Source: Perkinsus chesapeaki
Lineage: Eukaryota; Perkinsozoa; Perkinsida; Perkinsidae
Direction: 5' to 3'
DNA: 64,000 nucleotides
Assembly (NCBI GenBank): GCA_013115145.1
Contig: JAAPAO010000080.1
Span: forward strand, 24,223 to 88,222
Part shown: piece after piece, positions 35,096 to 56,354 of the stretch
Position numbering within the stretch: the stretch's first letter is position 1
Layout: each line of letters begins with the position of its first letter
Position numbers and translations under genes: made by a program
Notes under the pieces: generated by a model
Told to the model about the DNA's origin: nothing
Seen by the model: the letters and a program-made list of their open reading frames with translations, nothing else
The model's database searches: none

Positions 35096-35592
35096 TCCAT
35101 GTCCTCCTCTGACTCCTACTTAACACAACAGCATCGGCCCGCGCAACAGTGATGGTAAAAGAAACGAATAGTGTATAAAATGCTTCTGTAATTTATAGCT
35201 TGTAAATGAATTCTCCTTCCTTGCTGCTGCTGTTGCTGTTTATCCCCACTTCCTCTTAGCTGCACCATAACCATCCTTCATCCATCCTCCTACCTTCTTG
35301 CCACCCTTCTTAGTGTAGTCCCATGTCACCTACCACACATAGATACATCCAACCCTCTCAAAAAATCTATGACAGAGTAGGAAATAGTCCAGTCGACACC
35401 ACACTATTACTTTAATCATAATGCTGTATATCGTTTAATAATGAAAAGATATTATTATTTCATTATTAAGTATATTAATATTGATGTTGTGATACTTCTA
35501 GATATATTACTCTATTATACCATCATAATTTATAGTATCCATCATACATAAAATAATGTGTACTATTTTCGCGACACCTGGCCCTAAGCAGT
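35096..35592. other. Intergenic, AT-rich
   Basis: No gene seen. 35400-35560 is strongly AT-rich (runs of TATTATT, TATATTA). It lies between the stop of the coiled-coil gene and the next minus-strand 5' end, so likely promoter or 3' flank. Confidence 0.5.
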
Positions 35593-38500
35593 CTACAAAG
35601 GTGATGGCGAGATTTCAGACCCCAATCCAGGATGGCTGATAGATACCCCAAAACCGTATTCAAAGCCTCCATCATCATCCCTCCTCACCTCTCCCCCGTG
35701 CTTTATCTTATCTCCCGTTGTCGCATGGGTAACTTCACCGGGGCTAGCTGTCGAATAGGATGACGTCGAGTAGCTGTTCGTCGTGGTTGTAGTAGGGCTG
35801 ACATATCTAGGCCCTGAGCCACCTACACACTCCTGGGCTCCTACCGGTATGATGATGAGCTCGCCGAGGATGAACGCGGAGCAGCGGCGGTCGAGCTACT
35901 GCTGGTGTCCGGCGCCTTGGCTGAGTAACCGCCTCCTACCCTGCCTGGGATTACGCTGGGACCGCTACCGGGAGACCGGGGAGATTTCGGAGTAGAACTG
36001 ATAGAAGAATAGGAAAACCTCAGCCGTCCATGTCCTACTGCCTACTTGCCAACGCTACTAACAGGAGCAGATGAGGGCACTGAGCCCACTCGACCAGGCG
36101 AAACTCTAACCTGAAAACTCCAGATCATTTAGAGAGAGCTCATCACGGCCCTTACATCGAAAGAGCTAGCTGTGACCGAAGGGGTGCTGGCAGCTGATGA
36201 GTACCGAGACTGACCTCCGACACTACTAGAGCCTCCTCCGGCCTGACCAGTGTGGAATGATCGGGAACATTGAGATGACTACCTACCGTGAAGCCGGAGG
36301 GCTGAAAGCGTGTTGTTGTTGTGCCTGCCGAGGGTGTAGCCTTGGCTGCTATCTCGTCTCTTTCTCGCTGTAATCTGTAGTACTCTGTCGTATAGGTATC
36401 ATTTGTCTCCCAACTGCCCAAGAGGGTGAATTATGAGCCCATATCCATCGCACCAGCTCACCTATCATCCGAGTCCGGGTCCACAGGCGCTGCCTTTATA
36501 TCGGCTATTCGCTGAGTCATCAAAGCTTCCAACTGAACAGGTTAGACTTGGCCACACTTGGCCGAGTCGCCGAGGGCTCACCTTGTCAGCAGCGGCCTTC
36601 AGCTCCTTCAACTGCGCCTGCATTTGCTGCTTCTCGTTCTTCATCTGCTCTATTCTGTCATGGAGCACCGATACCTACATACGATCTGACGAAGGAGCGG
36701 TATGACACCAACCTACCTCATCCTGCTTTGACTTCACTTTAGTCTCTGCATCCTCAGCCTGTTGCTGTGCCTCCGATGTCTCCTGTGCCTTGGCGTCCAG
36801 TTTAGCCGCCTCCTCCTCATTCTTCGACTTCAGTCGGTCATACTCCTGCCAACCAAATCAGCAGCCTCTACCTCCTCCTCCTCAGCCGCTCCCACCTTCA
36901 TAGTCTGCTTATGTGCATCCACTTCCCTATCGAGATTGCGCTTCTCCTGGTCAGCATGGGCCTTTGCCTCTGCCAGCTTGCTCTGCTGGTCCTCCTTATC
37001 AGCCGTGGTATTAGCCAATGCCTACTGCCGCCATACTCCCCCAGCCTGCTCTTCCTTGCCTACCTCTCTCGTCTTCTGGTGTTCCCCCTGCTCCTTAGCA
37101 GTCGCCGCCTTAGCCTCATCTGTCTGCCTTCTAAACCCCTATGAACAGCCATATCCCTAGCAACCCCTCCTCCTCTCCCTGCCCACCTCAATGCCCTTCT
37201 GCATTGACTCCACCTTCCCTGCTAACTTCCCACCATCCTTCTGCGCCTGTGCTGTTGCTTTTTGCTCGGAATTTATCTCTTTCTGTATTTGAGAGATATC
37301 TCCCTTAAGATCTACCCAACCACCACTTCACCATCCACAGACCCCTTCCCACCTACCCTGCAGTTCCTTCTTCAACCCATCCCTCTCGGTCACCGCCTCC
37401 TTAGCCGACTCAGCCGCAGCGGCAGTCTCCCCTTCCTTCTCGGCAATCGCCGTCTGCCCTGCCTTAATACCATCCTCAGCAGCCTGCCTCGCCTGCTGAT
37501 TCTCCTCCAGTGCCTGCAAAACGCATCAACCCGCGTCGCTTCGCTCCGCCGTCCACCCACCTGCTTCACTTGGTTCAGTTCCATATTAACCTTATTCAGC
37601 TCCTCACTAGCCGCTGCCGATTTCTTCCTCAAATCAGCTATAGCAGCTTGCGTCCTACACCACCAACACTCACCCTCCTTCTTATTGCAATGCCTACTGT
37701 TCTGCGTGCTTGCTCAAGCTTGCCGCATTCGCCTCAGCCACACTCGCCTCATTATTGATACTTGCCAGCTTAGCCGCCTGACCACCGCCGCTGCCTATGC
37801 TCATCACCCCCACCACTCCGCCTACCACATCCTCCTTCTCCTGTTGGGCCTTCTGTAACGCAGCCTTCTGCTGCACTATCTCATTGTCAGCCTCATCGAT
37901 CCTCTTTCGCATGCCAGGCAAGTCCGCTGTCTCTTGCTTCAACTTCGCTATATTATCCTCAGTCTCCTTCAACTGACACCACCATCACACCCCCACTACT
38001 ACTCCCCTCCACTGCCACCTACTTTAGCCTGAAGATCGGCGCTATCCTGATTCAACTCGTTTAACTGCTGCTGGAGGCTGTCCATATCTTGTGTTACACC
38101 CGGCAATGCCTGACCAATAAAAGATCCTCGTAATCGTCAAGTTGCAGCAACAGAACTGAGGAGGTCGAGGAGCCGATCTATAAATAATAGAAAGCTAAAG
38201 CACATGACTAACTTCAAAAACCAGAGCCACGAACACGGTGGTTACCTCTACTATATACGAAAGGACGATCAATTGTTAACTAAACACACCATCCCCTCCT
38301 GGCACTACATTAGCCCTCTCGGCCACAGCCGCTGCCATATCCTCCGCTTGCTTCATTTCATTCTCAGCCTCTTCAGCATCCAAATCAATCTGCTGTCTCT
38401 GACACCAATTCCCCATCTCCTCCTCCCTCCCAGCCTTCCCCCTCCTCACCACTCTCATATCCGCCCTTTGCTTAGTCTTAGCTTCAGTAGCAGCATCCTC

Positions 38501-39999
38501 GGCTGCCTTGATCTTCCCTATAGCGTCGTCTCGGGCGTCCAACGCCTCCTTCAACTGTGCCTGTATCCTCCAGCCCTACCACTCCCTCATCCCCACAAAG
38601 CACTACCTGCAATCCCTGGATTTTCTGAAAGTTCTCGTTCCCGCCAGCGGCGAACTCCTTATTAGCCTGCTCCTCCTTCTCCAGTGCTTTCGTCAACTAC
38701 AATGCATCCTCCACTCCACCCCACTGCGCTCCTCCTACCTGCAGCTTCTCCCGCCGGACCCTATCCAGATCCCGTGTTATAGTATTCCTCATCTTCTTAG
38801 CATCTTTGGCAACACCCTCCGCATCCTTCTTGCGCTGCCGATCGACCTTAGATACCTCCTCTGCCCTCTTCTGCTCTGTTTGAGCGTCCTACACATTACT
38901 ATGATACTTCCGCCGGCAGCAGCAGCAGCCCCGATCGCTGCTACCTCCACCATCCTTTTAGCCGCAGCAACATCCTCCTTCTCAATCACAGCCAGCAGCA
39001 ATAATCTATCCCTATCATGCCGAGTACTGTCCAACAACAGCATCACCTACTACCGCAATACCATTCAACACCCCATACAGCAGTCCATCACCCTACCTCC
39101 CTCTTAGCCTTCCTCTGCGTATCAGCTAATGCCTGTACCCTACTTCTATACTGTGCCTTGATAACAACACCATCCATCCCAGCAGCAGCGGCCATGACCA
39201 CCTAACTACCTCTAGCTCCTGCATAGCCCTGGCATGGTCCCTCTCCTGCTTCACTGACGCTACTTTATCCTCCACTCTCCGAAGCTCTATCAGCTCCTTA
39301 CCAACCCCCTCCTCGTATCTGCCCGCAATAGTTCGCCACTACTCATAACAACATAGCCGAGCAACACGTAGCGTTGTCCAAATTGAGCGACATCTACCTC
39401 CAGGGCAGCGCGTGATTCAGTTGACCCTCTCTCCCCCTCCTACTGCCGCACAAAACTAGTGAAGGCCTCGAGCTTCGGCCGTAGGCCGGCACTGACCTTG
39501 CCAACTGCTTTACTGAAATCCTCCACACTTACAAAAATTTTCCTAAAGGCCAAGTAGAGTTCATGGTACCTAGGACACTCTCAGCTTCAACAGCAACAGG
39601 AAGCCTCTAGTACTTCCCAAGGGGCATCGAATCGCTAGCAAGCTCAGCAGCTGCCGTTGCTAGCTTATCATCACATAAATCAAGGTTACGGCAAAGCTGC
39701 TCCCATTGGTCTCTGAAACATGCCACTTTCCAGGCACCACCTGACAACATAAACATTACCCTCACAGCAGCTCCATGGGAGCGAGACAGACCACCAGTGC
39801 TTATCTAGTGCTTGCTATGACAGGCAACCTCTCTACACTGGCAGACTCCCACCCTGCTGCTGCTGCAGCGCTCTCTACTACCTGGCAGTTCCTGCTCCTC
39901 TTCAGAATGTTGAGCCTCCAATCCAGCGGGAGTGACTCCACTAAATGGGTTACATCCGCCGTCCTCTTCGGGCCACATTTGATCATCGGGGATGATCAT
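35593..39999 (-). CDS. Large coiled-coil protein with Ser/Thr/Pro-rich tail
   Basis: A short Pro/Glu-rich N-terminus (IIPDDQMWPEEDGG, ATG at 39999) is followed by about 3 kb of exons dominated by Lys/Glu/Gln/Ala heptads. Examples are DRIEQMKNEKQQMQAQLKEL, RKRIDEADNEIVQQKAALQK, KAHADQEKRNLDREVDAHKQ and EYYRLQRERDEIAAK. Introns are Pro/Leu-coding on the plus strand and mostly 45-60 bp. The C-terminal 250 residues are Ser/Thr/Pro/Gly-rich (SSTPKSPRSPGSGPS, SPTTTTTNSYSTSSYST) and end FGVSISHPGLGSEISPSP at 35593. Overall it resembles cytoskeletal or scaffold coiled-coil proteins; no motor or SMC head is visible. The lack of any conserved enzymatic motif makes a structural role likely, for example at the cortex or basal body. 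Confidence 0.7.
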
Positions 40000-40597
40000 A
40001 GTAAAACAAAACTACCCAACGGCTCGTACTTCAACTTATAGATTATCTTCCCTGGCTCACAGAAGGAGCGAACTTGATACAAACTAGTAAAGCGGGGATG
40101 ATGGGTTTAGCGTACGACATGTGTTCCTGTGTGAATTAATACCATCGCAATAAATCATTCATAGTGCGGCGGGCGGGGGAATATTGAGGATAGTATCTCT
40201 TAGTCGATATAATATACAGTAGTACATTTGTTTATAATGATAGTACAGAATCTGAGTCTGAGACTCATCTCTAATAATGATACTGTATATAATATCACCC
40301 TCTAATAATAACACAATGCCTACAGCCTATGTAAGCCACAGTTCCCTCTCTAATTCAACCCAACTCCTACAGGATAATGAAACCAATAATCTGCTATCTC
40401 TATGGCCCAAGGCACCAGACCCGTTACCAGAATTTTTCCGACGTTACGGACGCGGCCAAGTAGGGACAGTACAAGGAAAAGCCTCCTTCAAACGGGAGGC
40501 AATAGCGGCAACGCGCTACGCCCTATTGGTGTCTCTTAAATAGTAATTGCTGGAAAAATCTTGGCCGTCTGTGAAGTACTGTGCGCGGACACCTCTT
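40000..40597. other. Intergenic
   Basis: Upstream of the coiled-coil gene and downstream of the ABC transporter stop. AT-rich with ATAATGATA-like words at 40195-40320. A plus-strand frame at 40277-40543 has no supporting feature and is not called. Confidence 0.45.
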
Positions 40598-48947
<8,350 letters not shown>

Positions 48948-50175
48948 AGTGACCTATAACCAACTGCTGTGTAAAATGATAACCTCAGGAATATCTTAAT
49001 TCTACTGACCTGGTGTACCCTTGATCACCCTGGATCTCTGGTGAGAACTACTACCAACACAATACAATGCTATTGGTAATCAACAAATGCCTCGAGCTTA
49101 AGGCCTTTGACAAGCCGGAAAGTGAGACTTGCTGTATCTTGCTTTCTTACATTTCCTCCAGCCAACCGCGTCGTAATGGTTTGGCCGCTGTCTAGTCATA
49201 GACGCTTAAGGCTCAGTTCGTAATGGTTGGGATAATGTGGTTATGATCTAGCAGGGATATAAGACTCAGTTGTAGGCTTCAAGCTAAGATTCCTTGGATT
49301 ATGGTGAGTTAAAATATGGTGTACGCAAGCGAAAATACAAGGTTTTCGGTGTGTAACCTATCCTTTTCCTCAACGCTCGCCGCGCTACCCCACAGTCTCT
49401 CATGCTCCTTCTGGGGAGTTCTTCTTCTTCTTCCAGCTCCCTCACAGAACTAATGAGCAACTGCTATGAGGTTTCATATAAGTTTTGACAGTCTTCTCAA
49501 AGGCAGGTTTTTTCATCCATTAATCCTCTATTATGGAATACGAAGTCTACTTTGGATGTAATCTGGTTGGTACAATAGCTGTAGTATTAATATTCTTCTA
49601 CACCTATTGTAATGCCAAACCAATAGGGAATAAGTTGGAGTAATCATAAGGTACTAACAATACGATCTGATACCACTCCTGTCGCTACTCTTCCTATTAC
49701 TATTGACTCGATAATTATCCGGATCAGTGCCGAATCCATACAATGATTTAATTCCGAACACTCCTCGAAATCGAGTGTCCGAATAAACGGTGCGTACGCA
49801 TTCGACCTCTATAAGTATCTTGCTCGTTTGTTCAATTCCGCATCCTCTAGCAGCTGTATAAGATACACTTCCCCGCCGTCTAAGTTTAAATCGAGTTTGA
49901 CTTTCGTCTGTTCGCATTTTCTCTTTTCCCTCAGGTTCGCAGTGGATAACGCTCCTTGGAGGGTGGTACAGGAGTTGGTATGGCGCACCTCGTTTTTATA
50001 ACAGTACTATCTTGAGTTTAATAGTCAATACCAACGACTTCAAACGAAGCCGGCAGTCGAAAAGAGCTCACTGGGTCGGTCATCTTAATCAGCGAAACAT
50101 TCCCACCCGTCGACCGGTTGACCTATAGCGGACGAAGGGAACGCATGTCGCTTACAGTGCTATATTGATAGGACT
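48948..50175. other. Divergent intergenic region
   Basis: Separates the 5' ends of the ABC transporter (minus) and the TSP1 gene (plus), so it should contain two promoters. A minus-strand frame at 49654-49917 (RTDESQTRFKLRRRG start) has unusual but uninformative composition; I leave it uncalled. Pyrimidine-rich CTTCTTCTTCTTCC at 49420 is the only clear simple repeat. Confidence 0.45.
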
Positions 50176-53100
50176 ATGATGGGCGTAAATGTATACATGA
50201 TACCAGCAGCATCGAATCATCATACTGGGTTGAGTATCCTTTACAGTGTGATGGTGGCTGTGTGCTGTTTGGTGGGGTACACTACTGCTAGGCTTGTGGG
50301 AGTGGAATCCTGTGATTCATCATCCTATCAACATGTAAGCATTAAAGGGGAACATTAGGCGGTGAATTAAGGAAAACTTCATTGACAAGTCATCCCATAT
50401 AATTTCTCATAAGACAATACACATGTCAATTCATTGCACTGGCTTGGCGCTAACCGAAGAGCCTTCCCAAATAGCTCGTTTGGTTGTATTTATTAGTACC
50501 AGCTGCAATGCGATGTAACAGTCGATGGGCTGGCTAATTCAATGTGGTCATCGGACATCTCCCAAGACTCTACAGGAAATGCCTGGATACGGTGGACATT
50601 TACCGAACCATTGCAGATAGGTGTGACAGTGATAGTGTATTTGTGTCACATCTGTCCCTTCAGACAGCTATATGATACAGGCATGCACTACCAGTCCATC
50701 CACCGTGAATGGCATGGAAGAGTTTGATGGTAGTCCGTAGATACACTGTCCCGAGGCAAGACGGTATGACCTAAGGTGACAGTTGCGCTCAACAACAGTC
50801 GCCGCTATCCTGGATCCTCAAGGGAGGCCTTCAACTATCCACCCTAGCGGAACTAGACCGTAGAGAGCGCCAAAGTACGTAGTAACGTTCAAGTGCTGGC
50901 TTACTTGGCCTGATATCAGCGGCATGGAAGGGCAGCGAAAGGCGTGTGTTTGGGCTCGAACAGCCAGTCACTGTGCGGCATCTCAGGCTTGAACTCGCTG
51001 AATCATCGGGGGAATTTGGCCAGTGAGAATCCCAGGCTTGGGAAGGCATCAATGGCTGATGGCAGATTCTCGATAGCCGAGTTTGATGCATTCTCACCGA
51101 TGGAAGTGTCCATCCATGTCGGCACATGGTCTAATTGCTCGGAGATTTGTGGAGGAGGAATTCGCCGCAGACCGGTGAGTTGGCATGAGCTATTTCACCA
51201 CCTTCAAACACTGGCTGCATTAAACTCGCTCGAGTCGCAAACTACGTTGGATAACATTGTCCAGAGCTGAACCACGGGACTGGTCTATCGAATGAGTCAT
51301 CACGGATGACCTTGTCAGCTGCATAATATTATTGCTAGGAATTCAGGTCGAATGCCACGGTGATGATGACCGTACGGATTACCCTTTAGCAAGATGCGCG
51401 TAAGATTCACTACTACGAACTTCTGTGGAATCTTTCGCACTGCATAGATTCTCTCTTGGTGTACCACCTACATCCAGCGAACCCTGCAACACCCAGCCAT
51501 GTCCGCTAGTGACCATTGTCAATATGAATGTACCACATGCCATCATAGATCGCTAAACATTATACAGGCCACTGCGGTTCCCAGTGAGCCCACACATTTG
51601 TCCCTCCGTATAGAGCCAAGCGGTGAAATGACTGTAAGGCGAACATCTCGCAGTGAGATGATACTAATAGCGTCAGATCTATTGCCTTGTCGAAGAGGGT
51701 GAATGGCTCGAGCAGCAGCAGCCTACATACACCTTCGATCACATGGTTGACTTCGGCCAGGAGGTAGCCTTCCTCCAACTCGGGCCAATATCTCCCTGTA
51801 GATCAGCTGTGTTCTGCCGAGTTGCGAGTTCGTGTTTGACGGCTTGTCCCCGAATACAACGTATAACATCACATGTGCGTTCGCTGAAGTAGAACAGTTC
51901 TTGACCATTTGGATTTGAATCTGCCCAGTAGGACGGAGAAGATGCATGGGGCATCAAGAGCATTGCCGAGCTCGTCAGCACCGGCCAGGGGGATGTCACC
52001 TTTGTGGAAGTAGGTGACGATCCTTTGTTTCAGTACTGATAGTAAGGAGTTGATGTTGTCATTCCTGTACTAAAGCTGTAGCGGATCTCGCAGTATCTTG
52101 ACTATATCATCCAAGACTTTTCGCGCAAGGGTTTCCCGGTACCCTATTGCATTCCAAGGTTACGGATTATGATGCGACTACCTTGAACATAACAGTCGGT
52201 ATCGATGTCGTTGGTACAGCACAGAAGCCTACGACTGTACGGTAAGGCCGGTGCATCCTTCAACAATTGATCCGAACATTGCTGCACAGTTGTGAGGTGT
52301 TCCAGGCTACAGTAGAGGATCCCTTGGAAGTTTCATCAAACAACACATATGTTACTTCAAGTAGGAGTCATCTTAATAAACAGTCCGCGATCAACCGACT
52401 TAGGTACACCAACAGTATCATCCGAAGTCAGCACTTTAGAGGCTGCCTGTGATGGGAATCGAACCTGCGACCTTGTTGCCACGGGGCTTCAAAGTGGCAG
52501 CCTGTACAACGTTACCTGTTGGACCTCGCCGAACGGAAAACCAGTAGGTGGTACTGGTGGCAGCCTTGCTGTCTTCTGTTGCTACTGGAGATGACTTGAG
52601 ACCGCACCACTTGTGCGGTGTAGAAGCTGATGCTGTACTAGCACCTGAGTAGGTATCGGTAACGGAGCCTGCAAGGACAAGGCCAGCGGTCATTCTTGAT
52701 GCGAAGCATCTGGAGACGATAATGCAACCTGAACCTGGAGCCGTCCTGTCAATAGCGATGACGTCTAAAAGTTACGTAGCTTGCCATGGGACGCCCACAA
52801 AGGAATTGGTCAGCACGCAGACCTCAACGGAGGGCTCTGTTAGTAACAGAATGTTACCCTATTTGCCAGGTCTGTTGCCCTTCTTCGCCATCGTATGAAA
52901 CTATGCGATCGATGCCATGGGTGCCTTGTGCCAGCCGCTGCGATATCACTATCATGGGGCTACGACAAGGCGAGCGTTACGCCTTTTGGTGCTCTGGCAT
53001 GCCGATACTGAGTAGCTTGCAGTGAGCTTTCTCGTTCATCACACAGTAAGTCAGGAAGCACATCAGGTATGAATATTTCCCAAGTGATGACTTTGGAATT

Positions 53101-54323
53101 CGCCTCACAATACCGCAACAGCAACTCTTGACCACTCTGTCTCCTCCTGGAACAGCGCCCCCTTCGATAAGCACCCAATTCCAAGAGAACCGAAATGAAA
53201 TTAAGAAAGAGTTGATCACTGACGGGGACGTAAGGTGGCTGCGTATAAGTCCTCCGTTCCGCCTCCTTCCAGGTCGAGTCTGCTATAAGATTGTGTATCA
53301 TTATTGTCCTTGGCATTTGCCTAATGTGCTGCCTGTGTGTCCCTTTATTCCGCAAGCACTCTCTGATGGATGGCACGCACATTAGCACAGGCTCGCTTAC
53401 CGGCAAGGGCAAGCTGCTCCTGATGGAAGTCATTATAATCGCTACGGCAGTTTCACAAGTCAGCTTGTGTACCACTGTCCTATAATGCAGCATGACCCTC
53501 ATTTAGGTTGGCTCTGTTATATTCTATCATCATCATAGAACCGGATGGACTAAGCTAGTCCAGTCGCTAGCTCTCACTGTGGCGATATCTATGGCTCTGC
53601 TTGTGTGGCAAATGGGTGTCGCTGGAATCTTTCACTTTTTCTTTGGTGGACGTCAGCGGCGAGGTAAGTTCCTCCCTTCAAAACGGTTCAGAGATCGTCC
53701 GAAAATGTGCAATGCGCCGTGCTGTCCCTTCCTGCAGGTACGCACCGGTACGTTGGTCAGATGGATGCGCAACGACTCGGTGTCATTTTCTTGCCGCCGC
53801 TTTCCCTTGTTGCAATTAACAGTTGCAGTGCCGAAGAAGCGGACACGGCATATTCAGTAAAGCTCTTCTATATGAAGCTCGACACCCTTGTTGGTGAGGT
53901 CCGAGGGTTATCACGTTTCGTCTGTGGTACACTGCTAGAGACGAAAGTATACCTTATAGCACAACCATCACTGATTGAGCAAATATTACCTCCGTATTGT
54001 AGGTGTCACACCGTACGTTTCTGTGCTGGTTGCGTTGCTCATTGATACCGCTGTGTCCGATAACGTAAGCCTTCGTAAGCTCCGCCTTGTCACTGCACAT
54101 TGCAGCACACTGTACAACTTATAGTGACTAGCACGAGTTGTGGCCGAATATTTATTCCAATACCTGCTGATGTCTTTGTCGACACCTCATTTCAGGTTGA
54201 GCCTTCTGGTCCGTTGTGGATCCCTCTCGCGTGCCTCGCTACCGCTTTGGTACGGTCCAACATGTGCTCCTACGCATCTCTCAGTCGAACCCAATAGTGC
54301 CAACTCCCTTTGCTTCCTTATAG
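50176..54323 (+). CDS. Multi-pass membrane protein with TSP1 and FN3-like ectodomain
   Basis: Starts at 50176 with a signal peptide (ILYSVMVAVCCLVGYTTA). The outer part contains AWIRWTFTEPLQI (galactose-binding-like flavour, 50.5 kb), a thrombospondin type 1 core GTWSNCSEICGGGIRRRPV (51.1 kb), and at least three Cys-flanked repeats of one kind. These are CEFVFDGLSPNTTYNITC (51.83 kb), CDLVATGLQSGSLYNVTC (52.46 kb) and CDITIMGLRQGERYAFWC (52.95 kb), which look like the last strands of fibronectin-III-like domains. From 53.28 kb hydrophobic helices follow: IIIVLGICLMCCLCV, LLLMEVIIIATAVSQ, SLALTVAISMALLVW, GVIFLPPLSLVA and PYVSVLVALLIDTAV. That makes at least five candidate passes. Introns of 47 and 74 bp (strong GTAAGT) were joined there. 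Stop is near 54323 or 54361. A surface adhesion or sensing receptor is inferred; many ectodomain joins are unresolved. Confidence 0.65.
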
Positions 54324-54576
54324 GTGAAGATACTTTACGTTCTCCGAGCTGTCAACACTGAGTATCAGCTAGTGACATTTGACCGGTTTCGCCCAGGATG
54401 GCGCGTGATACCTTGACTGGAGACGCCCTGTCTGACACAATTGCCCGCAGGCACGCAATGCCGGTCCTTCTGGATTGGCTCAAGAGATAGGAGTACGAAG
54501 ATTTGATGTAGATCATCACGGCCCGCTTGATTCCCACTGAAGGACAACAAGTTTAATTTTTAAATTGCTGAAAAAC

Positions 54577-54648
54577 TGGACGTACCGGGATTTGAACCCG
54601 GGGCCTTCTGCATGCGAAGCAGACGTGATACCACTACACCATACGCCC
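54577..54648 (-). tRNA. tRNA-Ala (anticodon CGC)
   Basis: Read on the minus strand: acceptor GGGCGTA pairs with TACGTCC (one G-U), discriminator A, A-box-like TGGTGTAGTGG, anticodon stem TCTGC/GCAGA with loop TTCGCAT (anticodon CGC), T arm with GGTTCAAATCC. CCA is not encoded. A TTTTT follows within five bases as a Pol III terminator. It has no intron. It lies between two plus-strand genes. Confidence 0.93.
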
Positions 54649-55299
54649 TGATATTTGTGTCGCGCAAGTTGTTTCGTGCATAGTGAATACGAATATCGCA
54701 AGAGCTACAAGACTTGCCCCAGCGATTCGGCTGGCTACAACGGAACTAGGCACCAAAGCTATTTGAGAGTTCCGATCCCATGGCTTTCCGTGAACTCATT
54801 ACGACAGAGACCACCAACAATGCTGACTTGCATCGACGCTTTCCTCGCCTAGAGTAAGGCATGATCTGCGATGTCTCCCCCCGCCGGCATAAGTATCCGG
54901 AGACTCATATAGAGAATATCGTATAGTGTGTTTCTGACGAGGCTACTGTCACAGGAGTGTTAATGTGACCTTTCAGTGAACGCGGTATATTCGCTGTTGA
55001 AGCCACACCCGCCACTGTGGTTCCTTTGAAAATATACGAGTTTCATACACCAGGGGATAACAATAACAACAAAGTTAAATGTTAGTAGTGAAGAGTAGTA
55101 CAGACAGTTGGCTTAGATCGACCGTCGCAACTCATCTGTCCGACAGAAGCAAGAACTATCGATTGTTGCTGTGTCAACCTCGCCTCCGAGTGAGCCCTCA
55201 CTGATATCTTCAGAGTTCGAACACAATCGTCGACCGGCGGAAGCTCCGCGTGTTCAACTGCCATCCAGAACACTGGTACCCTTTTCTACGGGTGTGGAT

Positions 55300-56354
55300 G
55301 CGCAGGTATATCGCAGGTACCCCACCCTCCACCAAGGAACCTCTATCGGCACTCTAAGCACCTTAGACGCCTGTCCGTAACCAAAACACTGCTGACGACT
55401 GGAACGACACCTCCAACTACCGACGAGGGTTTCTGGTTGAAGCGGGCTGACGAAATTATGAAGCATCGAAGCTACGCAGATTATATGGCTCAAGGAAAAA
55501 AGGAACTCTTGACGGACGCTACGAACGAAGTTCTCCAGCAATGGTCCGTGGTGCCAGCTGACATAGAAGAAGAACCCCCTGGAAAAACCGGGAGACCGCC
55601 GTCTATTCGAGATCACACCTCAGAGCCCAGCCCCAGTGGTGCTCTGGACAACTGCACCAAGACTGTACGAACGGAGGGTATCAGAAGAACGATCCCTAAA
55701 GGGATGTATATCTACGATGCAGCAGGAGAGCTACTGTTTCCCAAAGTGATTCTACTAGTTCGGCGGTTGTTTGTAAATGCTCTTCAGGCAACGCCATCCG
55801 GTCCAGAGCAGCCCATCTATTTGCGATCAACTCTCAATCGTCTACTATCGAGGGCATCGCGTTGCTCGGAACTCAAGTAGCAATTGAGGCCAATCTAGTA
55901 GCTCCAGATTCGTGCATATCAGCGCACCTTATACGGACAAGAATAGCGGCATTCCCCCAGAGGTGTGATTGAAGGTCGTGTCTGTTCCAAAGCTGCGCCT
56001 ATTGTGATTAGGGAACCCCGCGTGGTGGAGCTTCTGAAGCCATTGACATTTGTTTCAGCGAATTCATCCGACAGTGTGAATCACAGATGGAAGCGTGCTC
56101 AGATCAGTTCACTAGAGAGCTATTAAGATCCAACTTGGCATTCTTAAAAGAACTCCAAGCTGGGGTCCAACGGAACTCGCCAGCCTCATCAACAAGGTGA
56201 GGCTATCAATGTTCGACATGGACCCTCCATGATGGACGTTGAGATGCACTGACTGTCGAGAATGAGCTACTTCTCTGGAAACCGGCTCGTTGGGTTGACC
56301 AGTAGTACGAAACTTCATGAGCAATCGATACAAGCACGAGCGACCGCTCAGTGA
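55300..56354 (+). CDS. Unidentified multi-exon protein
   Basis: A long exon of about 500 bp ends near 55880 and encodes HLRRLSVTKTLLTTGTT, ADEIMKHRSYADYMAQGKKE, TDATNEVLQQWSVVPADIEE, KGMYIYDAAGELLFPKVIL and TLNRLLSRASRCSELK. After further introns an exon at 56061-56196 gives EFIRQCESQMEACSDQFTRE and SNLAFLKELQAGVQRNS. A donor GTGAGG opens a roughly 64-bp intron, then the end LVGLTSSTKLHEQSIQ stops at 56354. The start is not fixed; an upstream frame from 55171 may be included. No known domain. Introns here are longer than elsewhere in the window. Confidence 0.55.

Noticed and set aside
36433-39205. Many plus-strand Leu/Pro/Ser-rich frames
   Set aside because: Antisense of the coiled-coil gene, whose minus-strand heptads and splice joins are consistent.
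49654-49917. Minus-strand 87-residue frame in the divergent promoter region
   Set aside because: Reads like chance; no exon partners and no recognisable domain.
52444-52510. Minus-strand tRNA-like B-box (GGTTCGATTCC)
   Set aside because: No matching acceptor or T stem; the plus strand here is coding in the FN3-like repeat (TGLQSGSLYNVTC).
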